DNA from: Linnemannia schmuckeri
Taxonomy: Eukaryota; Mortierellomycota; Mortierellomycetes; Mortierellales; Mortierellaceae
Assembly: GCA_029449235.1 (NCBI GenBank)
Contig: JANATG010000001.1
Span: 1,116,001 to 1,180,000, forward strand
Length of the DNA stretch: 64,000 nucleotides
Reading direction: 5' to 3'
The translations under genes and the position numbers were made by a program. Below the pieces are notes generated by a model that was not told the DNA's origin, ran no database searches, and worked only from the letters and a program-made list of their open reading frames with translations. Positions 1 to 10,018 of this stretch are shown piece after piece. Numbering within the stretch: position 1 is the stretch's first letter; every line of letters begins with the position of its first letter.

Positions 1-557
1 GCAAAGCAGTTACTCGTTTCAGTATGAACTGCATGTCTGTGCTTCTATCAAAACCAATGCCCGGAAGAGGTATGGTGACAAGAAGCGGGCCACTCAAACA
101 CGATCACTGTAGATGTAACCGATGACGAACATGCGACGAAAAGTGAGAAAAAAGAGTAGTTTTGGACCCATCCAAAAAAAGATCAAAAACCTGACCCAAC
201 TAAATATCATATCTTTACATGGGTCTTCAGGAGTGAAGCGATAACATGACATGAACTTGCAGCGGCAACGTCCTTAACATCAACATCAACAACAACAACA
301 ATAACTGCAAAACAACAAGGAAATAAGGCAAGATCCATTGGGAATATGTATTTATATACATAGGAGAATGAAGATGCAAGTGCACATGTGGGGAGATAGG
401 CGGTTGTTAGAAACCATCTCGTGTACCTTTCCTTCTGTTAACGACCAATGGGGCATACAGACACAAATGAATGGCCCTTTGATGGTGACCCGTGCGGTGT
501 TGAATTGATATTCTAACTCAAAGACAACTCCTCTATCTTTTTTTGGACTAATCTTAG
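1..557 (+). other. Intronic sequence upstream of the Rab5 exon
   Basis: I see no exon that could supply the missing N-terminus of the Rab GTPase (a start codon followed by a short segment ending in K-L-V-L-L-G). The stretch is AT-rich, with CAA repeats near 283-320, and ends in a clean CTTAG acceptor at 553-557. It is best read as the end of a first intron longer than 550 bases whose first exon lies outside the window. Confidence 0.5.
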
Positions 558-1747
558 GTGAGGCCGCTGTTGGAAAGTCGAGTCTTGTTCTTCGATTTGT
601 AAACGATGAGTTCCAGCTCAACAAGGAGCCAACCATCGGAGGTGAGTTCGGGATCGGATAAAATGGGCGTAATGACATGGCCTACGTGCGTGCGTGCCTG
701 TCTGTCTCATCGCGAGACTGATCTAACTCTTCAATCGACATCTGACTGACTCCCTTCTGTTCTCCTTTTTTTTTTCTCACTCTCACGTCTGCTGCTACTA
801 CTTACTCCCTTTTTATGTACAATCATTTGCATGGTCGTCAATAGCCGCTTTCTTGACCCAGAAGTGCCGCCTGGAAGATAAGGTCATCAAGTTCGAGATC
901 TGGGATACCGGTAAGGAGCTGCGTGCTGTATCCAACTTGTAATCATACGAATTTCATCCCCATTCTTTTCAGACATGTTTTTGCTCACTGTTATTATTTT
1001 GCTGTTTATTATTTTTTTTCCACTTTTTCAGCTGGACAGGAGCGTTTCCACTCGTTGGCACCCATGTACTACAGGAATGCGCAGGCTGCTGTGATTGTCT
1101 ACGATGTCACCAAGGCTGTAAGTGCTCATCATGACTTTTTTTAGCGAAGCCAATTTTCTCACCCCATTGTATTACTGCCTGAATTTGATTCTTGAACGGT
1201 GGAACCACACGACTGCCTGACTCGAAAAACTAACAACACTTGTTTTTCAATTTTTTTGTTCATGCTATTCCAGTCGTCACTGGAGAAGGCCAAGTCATGG
1301 GTGAAGGAGTTGCAGCGTCAGGCCAACCCCAACATTGTGATTGCATTGACAGGAAACAAGGTTGATTTGGTTGCCAACCGCAAGAACCGGACGAATAACG
1401 ACGGCGAAGTTGATGAGGATGGCGAACAGGACGCACAGGAGATTGACGACGACGAAGAGGACGACGAGGACTATGCTATCACTCGCCAAGTCCCTACTGA
1501 GGAGGCCAGCGCTTATGCTCAGGAGTCAGGATTGTTGTTCTTTGAGACGTCGGCCAAGAACGGTCAGGGAGTCGCAGAGGTGTTCACAGAAATTGCCAAG
1601 AAGATTCCCTTGGAGCACATTCTTTCATCGAGCCGAGGCGCACGCGCAGGAGGAGCCAACGGCAGCAATGGCCGCGTGGACCTTCAGAACGGCGCCAATG
1701 GTCAGCGTCTCGGAGGACAGCAGGAGAAGGGTGGCTGTGCCTGTTAA
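558..1747 (+). CDS. VPS21: Rab5/Vps21-family small GTPase (5' end missing)
   Basis: Early-endosomal Rab GTPase, expected to drive endosome tethering and fusion through effectors. Exons read as 558-641, 845-910, 1032-1117 and 1274-1747, all in phase, giving 236 residues; only the first dozen or so are missing. Visible motifs in order: P-loop GEAAVGKSS, switch I TIGAAF, WDTAGQERF, GNKVDL, ETSAK, then KKIPLEHI, which is typical of the Rab5 branch. The protein ends in Cys-Ala-Cys, a CxC geranylgeranylation signal. Unusual is an acidic insert of about 30 residues between the NKVD motif and the following helix (coding about 1378-1490), which is Asp/Glu-rich. Yeast has three Rab5 paralogues and I cannot say which is closest. 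Confidence 0.88.
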
Positions 1748-2194
1748 ACGCCCTTTGACGTTCTTTCAATTTCCTCTCTCGTTCACACTCTATCTATATC
1801 AATTGGATTCTTGGGCTTGGCACAGACGCTGCCCCCCCTCCTGCCCTTGCTCCTCCCTTTTTTACACTTTGTCTCTTTTTGTTCCGACACGGCCACTTTT
1901 TTACACACCTGTGTGGCATTTGGATCGACACTACCTCCCTTTTTTTTTCTCGTAACCCTTGTATTTCACGACTTTTTTCACTTTTGTTGTTTGTGTCTCA
2001 GTCCCTGGGTCTCCTCGGAGTGAAGATGCACAACTCAAATCACATAGCAAACTACACACAAATGCGACGACTGAATAAAACCATTTTTGCCGACTAGTGT
2101 GGAGGGGATGTATTGATAATGACATGGGACAAGGTTGTAGGTGAAGGCATTGACTGGGAAGTAGTAAGTGACACGCCGTACGTGGTCATCCAAA

Positions 2195-2225
<31 letters not shown>

Positions 2226-2355
2226 CAAATATTACGCTTTTCAAATAAAAATGCACGATAAGCAACTAAAATCGACATTAGTGTGGGAATAAAATAGAAC
2301 GACTTACTTGCCGCACCAAATAAGGATATATCAGTTGGAACTCACCAATAGCTCA
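1748..2355. other. 3' flank of the Rab5 gene, with poly-A run
   Basis: T-rich 3' untranslated sequence, then AATAAA at 2074-2079 as a likely poly(A) signal, then a pure A run at about 2191-2220. I see no gene. Towards 2345 the minus strand carries GTGAGT, a possible splice donor belonging to the block that follows. Confidence 0.4.
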
Positions 2356-2927
2356 TCACAGACGGGGTCCTTCAGGGCATCGGGAACTGATGCCTTCGGA
2401 TTGGCTGTTTGATCCAGTAGAATCACTGGTGCTAGGTGTTGGTTTCACGATCTTTGGTCGATGCCTAGGCCCGAAGGGTGGAAGTGTCCTCCGTGCGCCG
2501 AATTTCAACGTTTCGCGCGAGGTCAAGCGAGAGTATCCTGCAATTGCGATGGCAACCGCGGCGTTATCTGACAATATAGCCGCTCTGATCAGCCTCGCAG
2601 TCTTGATTCACATACTTCACAGCACCATGAATCCGTACCGTCCTGATGCCTCCTTTGATCATCTGCCTTACACGGGAAAGTCTCAGCGGCCTCGGCAGTC
2701 TGGGTCATCTGAACAACCTGTGACGGAAACAGAACCGACTCTAATAGACCAGCGAAGTGCCACGTCATAGTCCTTGTGGGCTTTAGGTTTATCTTGTCCG
2801 CACCGCCACTCTGCATCCACGAAGCAGCGATAGAGATCATCCTGATCCTGATCCTCGCCTCTGCGCGGTATTCTCGGGACCTGGACAGTGAAGGGTTGGT
2901 TTTGGTCAAGGGTAAGTAAACCGTCAA
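2356..2927 (-). CDS. Candidate unidentified gene (model uncertain)
   Basis: This block is clearly more GC-rich than its flanks and stays open in several frames on the minus strand. One model starts at 2927 (MTVYLPLTK), uses a GTACGG donor near 2640 and a TTGTCAG acceptor near 2575, and runs to a stop at 2356 through a Ser/Thr-rich tail. A rival model starts at the TTTTAG acceptor just upstream of 2927 in another frame (beginning VDGLLTLDQNQPF). I recognise no family in either. A plus-strand frame at 2390-2770 is also open. It could equally be a decayed gene. Treat as a place-holder for a real but unresolved coding region. Confidence 0.25.
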
Positions 2928-2930
2928 CCT

Positions 2931-4150
2931 AAAAGAAATCGAAACGAAACATGAACAGTGAATTTTTGGTGTTTATTGTTTGCAATGGTTTCTTCTCTTC
3001 TTGGCATCCAGCAAAAAAACTGCACCCCTGGGCAGCTGGTGGTCATGTAGCACAATGTTCGGCAGAGTCTGAGAGGAGATTTTGTGTGATATATATTGGT
3101 TGTTAAAGAGAGATAGACATGGTTAGGACAGTACGAGACGATGAGGAAAGTGGTCATGGGAGGGGAGAAAAGGAAAATGGCAGAAGGGAGACAATAGGAG
3201 ATGATAATCATCACCTAATGCTGTATCTTTCTTAAGGGCAGGACCGCCACTCAGAAGGGATTATCCATTTTTGGCACGAATTATATGCTTTCACTTATTC
3301 AAAGGATAAATAGTGTCAACTATGCGTAATTTTATTAGAAATCTGTATTAAACAAATAAACAAATGACGATGAAAATGGAGGGAGACGGAGGATATGAAA
3401 AAAGCAGCCATGCCGACGTTGTTTGAGAGCTAGAGCAAAAGAAAAGTGTAGTGAATAAACTACAGCGGCGGATAAGACCAAACTCTAGTAGGTTTATGGA
3501 GGGAAACAAAACCAGTCAGGGGCAGGGACCGGATCCAGTTCAGTTAAATTGTTTTGCTCCCTTCGGCCTATTCATTTTATTCATTTTGCTTTTTACTCAG
3601 CCGGAGAGTAATGTTTTATTATCGTGTTTGATGGGCGAGGCAGGGGTTGTTTGAGAGTGGTTCTTTGTCTGACCTGAACAACCATGAAAATAAGAATGGG
3701 AGGGAAGAGTGGGGTCTTTTAGTGTATGTGTATGTGTATGCGTGTATTGAGTAAGCGAGCAGCATGGCTGTCTGTCAGTCTGTCATGCTGTCGCTCTCAG
3801 CTCCCCCTTCACTTCGTCCGTTTGCGATTGCTGTATGTTATTGGTACGCCCTTGCTCTTCTTTGTCCTTCACTCTTTCTTTCCTTCTCTCTTTCCTTCTT
3901 TCTTTCTTTCTTTCTTTCTCTCTTTCTTTTTCTTCTTTCCTTCTTCTTTCCTTTTCTTTTCCTCCTCTCTGCTCTCTCCACAGGCAACCCTCATCACTCT
4001 TCCTCATTCCTCACACTCATACTCCACACCGGTTTAACTTCACGCCTCTCCATTTCTCACTCAGCACTGCACATATTTTTTCATACAACTTCACTCTCAC
4101 TCATTCACCCTCATACTCATACACCAACACACACTTGCACCCCAACAGAA
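2931..4150. other. Intergenic region and leader of the BAR-SH3 gene
   Basis: I see no convincing gene. The first half is AT-rich. From about 3860 to 4000 lies a strongly pyrimidine-rich tract including CTTT repeats, followed by a CA-rich leader up to the ATG at 4151. This C+T-rich block immediately before the coding region recurs in front of other plus-strand genes in the window. Confidence 0.4.
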
Positions 4151-7100
4151 ATGATTAAGAACATCGGAAAGTTCAAGCAGGTACAACAGCCAACAAACCA
4201 ACAAACCGCCATTTCATTCCACCTACTTCCAGCCCCAGCTTGTGCCTTCTTCTTCGCCCCTGCTTGTATTGTCCCTTTTTTTTATTTGTCGGTGGTTCAG
4301 TGGCCGATTATGCTACCAGTATGCAGCCCCAAGCGAAAGACCAAAAAGAAAAGGAGAATGGCTGACACACCTGCAGGCCGACAAACACACCGGCAAACCA
4401 ACAGGCATCAGACACGCCATTCGCCATCGTTATATACACTTACAGATAGACAGGCAGCAGAAGGAGAAGCACGCTGGCCCACTAGGCGACATACAATTCA
4501 ACAAAACACTCTCGAGGATGATCCTGCTGCATCACACCATGCAATTCTCTATTCTCATTTGAACTCTGTTGTCGATACTCTTGCAGCCTCCAGTCTGCTG
4601 TTCTGTCACTGCACGTTAAATTATATGTGTGCGATCCTTTTGTTAAAAATAGTCTAATCCTCCGTATATTAACGTGGACTCCCCAACGCTTTGCTGCTCT
4701 GGCTCTCTTTTTTTTCGCTTTTTTCTATTTTCTCAATATGCTTGTTCTTTATGAACGTACGACCCCGATTTGAACGCATAGTGGACCGGAGAAAAGATGG
4801 GCGGCAAGGGTCCCAAGGCTCGCATGGATGAAGACTTTCATAGCTTAACAAGCGAGACAGAGGCCAAGCGGGTTGCCCTCGAGAAGGTCAACGATGCTTC
4901 CCAAGCCTATCTCAAGGCCATCAGTAAGTAAATCCTTCATTAATATGTTCCTGAGACACATTTTCGCAGATTCAATGCCATCCATCCTTTCCCCCCTATC
5001 ACCTTCCAGTCCTTTTTCATTCCTCCCTCTCCCTTTCTTCTCTCCATCGTCATTCATCTATCCTGTAACAACATGCATCATGCACTAGTCAGCTTTATTT
5101 CCCTCGTTTTTCCCTTTGTTTTCCTTTGTATGCTGACTATCTCAGAACAGACATGATTATTATACACACTTGGACAGCTCTTTCTCCGTTCTTTCACTTC
5201 TTGATGAGACCGTCTGTAAAATCATCCGACTGGCAGGATGGCAACATCCAGGCCCCTTTTTTGGTAAAGGTGTGGCGTGAGAACCGTGTAGACCAACCAC
5301 AATGGTGGCAAGGAGAGAGAAAAAGAAGGAGAGAGTAACAACGAAGGTGAAAAGTGACGGCGTGGTGCCATCTGTCGTGTTGCCAGCTCCACTTGTCTTT
5401 TTTCTTTTCCCACATGTTACTGTTCCAATGTCACCTTTAATATTTGTTTTGACTCGTTAATGCAGCTGAACGAGCTTAAGTTTACACAGACACGATGCAT
5501 GCCTTCTTCGATACCTGAAAGAGTATCAAAAAGAGTCAGAGCCAGATGGAGCTGGAGATAGAAAGAGAGAGAATGAGAGACAGAGCAAAACGTGGCCAAA
5601 ATCAATGAGCAGATTTCAATTTTCACGATCGCTAGAAAGGCTTAGGAGAGGCAATAATGAAGAATGCATAGTCAGAAGAGTGTGCGCGAGAGGATGGAGT
5701 CATAAAGGAACCAAACAACGCTGCTCTATGGTTTCTCGCTTCTCTGTAGTCGTTTATTCCCTCCGTCTGCCTCTTTGATAGAGGGAGAGAGAAGGAGGAA
5801 GAAGACCAGTGAGCAAACAATAACATGAGCATTCAAGAGCACTTTTCTTTTTCGTGTTGTTTATTTACAGTACAGGTGTTCTTTCTGTGTCTATTTTCTA
5901 TTCTTTGCTGCATTGTGTCTCTTCATTGTTGGTTTTTTTTTGCTCCTCTCTTCTTATTTTTCTAAGTGCAGAGTGTTGTTGTTTGTATGATCGGGGTAAA
6001 ATACGATAAAAAGAAAAATGAAAAAGAACAACCTTCAAAAGTGAAGCTAGGATAACGAGAACGAACGAACGAAGGGACAAAGTCCTTTCTGGGCCTCCTC
6101 GTTTATGTTCCTCGGCGTTCTCCACATCAATATATATTATCCCTAGCGATATTCCGGACTTTCGTTGAGGTCTGTCTCATTGGAGAAGCGATTTCTTTCT
6201 TTTGTTCCCGCCAATTTCAATCAAAAAAAAAAAAAAAAAAAAAAAAAACTCTATTTGACTCACTCAATGAGATGGAGGGAACTTGACAAAAGTGGGCTTT
6301 TGCCTTCTTTCTCCTGAGAATCACTTCTCTCACTTTCGTGATTCTAATCAACTTTTAATTCACCTCATCGTACTTTTATCATTTTTTTTTGTAGGCAAAC
6401 GCGTAGAGGGGGATGACAAGAACAAGGGTCTCGCCATCGAGACATTTGGCATGAGTATGTCATCACAGAGTTACACTATCCGTGAAGGCTCCCCTTATCG
6501 GACAGCACTGCAGCGTATGGGCGATGCCCATCAAAATATTGGCGTTGCTCAGTCAGAACTGGTAAGGACTTTAATGCCTCTGATGCTTTATTATTCTGGT
6601 CATGTTTAAGCTGTCATAGGACTTCCCCAAAAAAGATTCCTCGTACTCATATTTGATGTGACACATTCTATTCCAACTCTTAGATTACACGGTTCGGTAG
6701 CTCGTATTTGGACTGTCTGGAAAAGTCACAGGCACAGATGAAAGAGTACCAAACGCTGCAAAAAAAGCTGCAGTCGAGGCGACAGGATTATGACGCAAAG
6801 CTGGCCAAGGTGCAAAAGGCGAAAAAGGAAAAGCCGGAATGGGAGGAGGAAATGCAGGCGGCCAAGGCCAAGTATGAGGAAACAAGGGAGAATGTCCTCA
6901 GCCTGATGACCATAATCAATGAATCGCAGGTAAGAAAGAACACAACACGCGAGTTTAGCACGGCTCGCCCTGCTAACAACAATTGTTCGTTTTGTGCTTA
7001 TTTGTTGCTCAAGAAAATTTGGGGAGGAACAATTATTGACAATGTCATTTTGTACGTGACGCCGACTCCATTAGGAGGACAACATGAGCAGTTTAAAGTC

Positions 7101-8427
7101 GTACTACGATGCCCAGCTAGCCTACGCTCACAGGATGGTAGAAATTCTAGAAGCAATTCCGGAGAGCACCTTCCAACTCTCTCCCAACGGATCGCGTGCT
7201 TCGCTCTATACCAGTAACGGTAATGCACACACAAATGGGAACGGAGCCTCGAAAAAGTGGGGGCGACAGGACTCGCTTGAGCCTGAGGATGACCGCTCCA
7301 TGTACTCGGACGACCAATCCAGCACCCACTCAATACCCAATGGACGCCACCCTCTTGACAGAGCTCCCTCTACGACCGACTTGCGCCGGAATAACAACCA
7401 CCACACGAATGCAGAGCTGAACCGGTCCATGTCCCATCTCACACCTAACGCAGCACAAACGCGAAAGAATAGCGGGGGCAATGGAAGCGTCCGGTCTAAC
7501 GGCTTCATGGCTCCTCCTCCACCTGTACCTCCAAGCCGAGGTCGAACCCAAAAGCAGGTCCGAGCCCTTTACAACTTTGACGCGACAGCCGAAGGTGAGC
7601 TTTCCCTTCAGAAAGGCGACATTGTTCGCATCGTAGAAGAAATTGACGAAGGCTGGTGGGAGGGTGAGCTGGTCGACTCCAATGGCATTCGACACGCAGG
7701 CATGTTCCCATCCAACTACTGCGAAGAGGTCTTTAGCGACTCTGGATCGACTCATCGCCAGGGATCGATCAACTCTCAGTCTTCTGACCCAGGCCGATAC
7801 ATGGACGAGGATGAGGCTGCATACTATGAACGCGAGACTGAGCCCACTGTCCATTATGACGAACCCGAGGAGGAGATTATTCAGGCACCAGTACCAAGGC
7901 GGGCACCCCCACCTCCTACGAGACAGCCCTCCACACTTGCACCACCAACGCCATCAAGTAGCGGAGCTGCTACCAACGGATACAATGGTGGTGCGTCTAC
8001 AATTGCAGTCGCACGTGCCACTCCACCTCAGAGTCGCCCTACATCGACAGTGGCTGTGCCCAACCTGAACCGGACGTCGACTATTGGTACGAGGATGCCA
8101 CCACCACCTCCTCCTACACGTCGTGCTGCCGTGGATTCAATGCGACACAGTGCAGTGTTTTCCAGCGGAGCGAGTACACCAGGAGTAATGTCTCCTCCAT
8201 TGGTGATGCCTGGAGGCGGATCAGGACCATCACCACCCCCTACTGCTGTTCCAGCGACACCGTCGGCCACGTCAATGATGGGGTATATTCCCAAGGACTA
8301 CTTTTCCAACCAGACGCCAGGCCCAGCAGAGGCCGAGATGGGACCGTGTCGGGATTGTCAGTGCACCGACTTTTCGCCCAACGTGTTCAAGCGCGGCAGC
8401 TGCAACAACTGCTTCCATATCCACTAG
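4151..8427 (+). CDS. BAR-SH3 membrane-remodelling protein (endophilin/Rvs167-like)
   Basis: Predicted 645-residue adaptor for endocytic membrane bending. Exons: 4151-4180, 4782-4923, 6395-6561, 6684-6929 and 7075-8427, all in phase. Residues about 15-225 form a BAR-type helical domain (SETEAKR, then SYLDCLEKSQ, then KSYYDAQLAYAHRMVEIL). Residues about 355-412 are a canonical SH3 domain with ALYNFDA, ELSLQKGD, GWWEGEL and FPSNY. Between and after these are Pro-rich disordered segments (PPPPVPPSR, PPPPPPTRR) that could bind SH3 domains. The last 27 residues carry a CxxCxC...CxxCFHxH motif, probably metal-binding. Introns 1 and 2 are about 600 and 1470 bases, unusually long here. The family call is firm; orthology to a specific yeast gene is not. 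Confidence 0.85.
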
Positions 8428-8877
8428 ATACTTTTTTTACCCTTCAACTAGTTTCATCTCGTAATACGTAATCGTGCCACCAATCCTTTGTTGTTTGTGT
8501 GCGTTTCAATTGAGTACAATGTTGTGTACATATCATCTCGTAAAGTCCGACAGGAGTGCACAAACAGCTGGTGTGTGATCACCAGCAGAAAAAACGGATC
8601 ATCAGTCGAGCTTGCACTGCCAATGCCCGTGCCTGTGCCTGTGCCTGCTCAGTGAGAGAAACAGGAAAAAAGGGGCAAGAACAGGATCAGAAGGGTCATC
8701 ATGACCACCTCACTAACTTTTTTGCCTCTCCGACCTAAGTTTTGCATGGGGCCGAAAATAGTGAAAATGAACACAAAGAATAAGGGGAGGCGAAGTGGAT
8801 GGTCATGATTTCGTTTTTTTTTTTTTTTTATGTCAGCAAATTTTTTTCTTATGTTTAGCGTCATGATGCTGTGGATG
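8428..8877. other. 3' flank of the BAR-SH3 gene
   Basis: AT-rich sequence with short purine stretches and a T run near 8815-8829. I see no gene here on either strand. Confidence 0.35.
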
Positions 8878-9099
8878 TCAGTAGCCTTGGCAGTTGTGCT
8901 GCGCGCAAGAAGACAATGAGAAGGAATGGGGAGGAAGATTGAATAAGAGGAGCATTGACAACGTAACAAAGGTATTGATAATTGTCCACATAAATTTTGA
9001 AGTGCCTTCTTTGAGGAGGAAATGACCCAACTGTGGATCGTCATTGAGGTCAATCGCGTCACCGCCGTAGCATGCATGCTCGCTTAGGACGACACAACT
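8878..9099 (-). CDS. Candidate 3' terminal exon of an unidentified gene
   Basis: On the minus strand a TCATAG acceptor at about 9100-9105 is followed by 74 open codons ending in TGA at 8878-8880. The peptide begins SCVVLSEHACYGGDAIDL and contains a hydrophobic stretch (MWTIINTFVTLSMLLLF) that could span a membrane. Possible upstream coding lies near 9265-9310, ending at a GTACTG donor, but I could not build a full gene. Another frame is also open, so this may be chance. No family recognised. Confidence 0.22.
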   Translation of the reverse strand, partial: SCVVLSEHACYGGDAIDLNDDPQLGHFLLKEGTSKFMWTIINTFVTLSMLLLFNLPPHSFSLSSCAQHNCQGY

Positions 9100-9104
9100 C
9101 TATG

Positions 9105-10018
9105 AGTATGAGCATGGGGTAGGGTAACTGGGCTTTTTTCTTGTTGGTTATTGCGATTTCGTATGAAGAGTTAGAAGCGAGCACAGCTGACAGTTGCGTC
9201 GCGCTCAGTCGACATTTTTTCATCCATAGGGTTGTTCATTCGAGTATAAGTGATACAGTACCTTTGCATCGCTCGTAATTCAATGGGTGTGAGTATCTGG
9301 AGACACCTTCAGGGCGCGGTTAGCATAGGAGGCGAAATGCGGGACTACTCATATTGTTTGTCATGCGGGGTTGGGGTGAGTGTATGAGTGTTTAGGGCAA
9401 GAGAGAATTTATCGCGATATTCGAAGGAAACAAAAGAAGCGGAAAGCGATAACGAAGAAAGGTCAAGAGGTGAGTGCATCGTCATTGTGAATACCTACTT
9501 ATTCGAACTTTCTGTGCTTGTTTTTTGTTGCACTGACTTGTCAATGATGAAAAGAAAAAGGGGATCTGAGAACTGGCACATAAATACGACAGCAGGCACG
9601 CCTTTTCTTTCTCTTTTCCACTTTCCTCGTTTCCCTATTCCTCTTCGTAACTCACTCGCTCTCGCTATCTATCTCTTCGCATTCTATTCTTGCTTGTGAT
9701 ATCGGAACAACATCCACACTCCATTAATATCTAGCATTTCTCGCCTCTCTACACTCTTTTTACCACACTTCCTCTTTGCCTTAGCATAACCTATCTTTCA
9801 CAAGGCTTATAAAAAAGAAAGAGCTTTTTTTTATTGTTCGTCCTCACTTTACTCAACATCCAGCACGCTTGCTTTTAATAGTCCTTTGTTCTCTCGTCCA
9901 TCTCTCTTCCTCACTTCACCCAACATCACTCTCCTCTCCTCTCCTCTCCTCTCCTCTCCTCTCCTCTCCTCTCCTCTCCTCTCCTCCTTTTGACAACAAC
10001 AATTACGTATCAGCAATC
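9105..10018. other. Intergenic region and leader of the LIM gene
   Basis: No clear gene. The 3' half becomes progressively pyrimidine-rich from about 9595, passes through a CTCCT pentanucleotide repeat (about 9929-9986), and reaches the ATG at 10019. Confidence 0.4.
9929..9986 (+). repeat. CTCCT pentanucleotide microsatellite
   Basis: About eleven perfect tandem copies of CTCCT lie some 30-90 bases upstream of the LIM-protein start codon, probably in its 5' untranslated region. It forms the core of a longer pyrimidine-rich leader. Confidence 0.9.

Noticed and set aside
3764..4657. A 297-codon plus-strand frame across the BAR-SH3 leader and first intron
   Set aside because: It consists of translated CTTT repeats and crosses the real start and donor in another frame.
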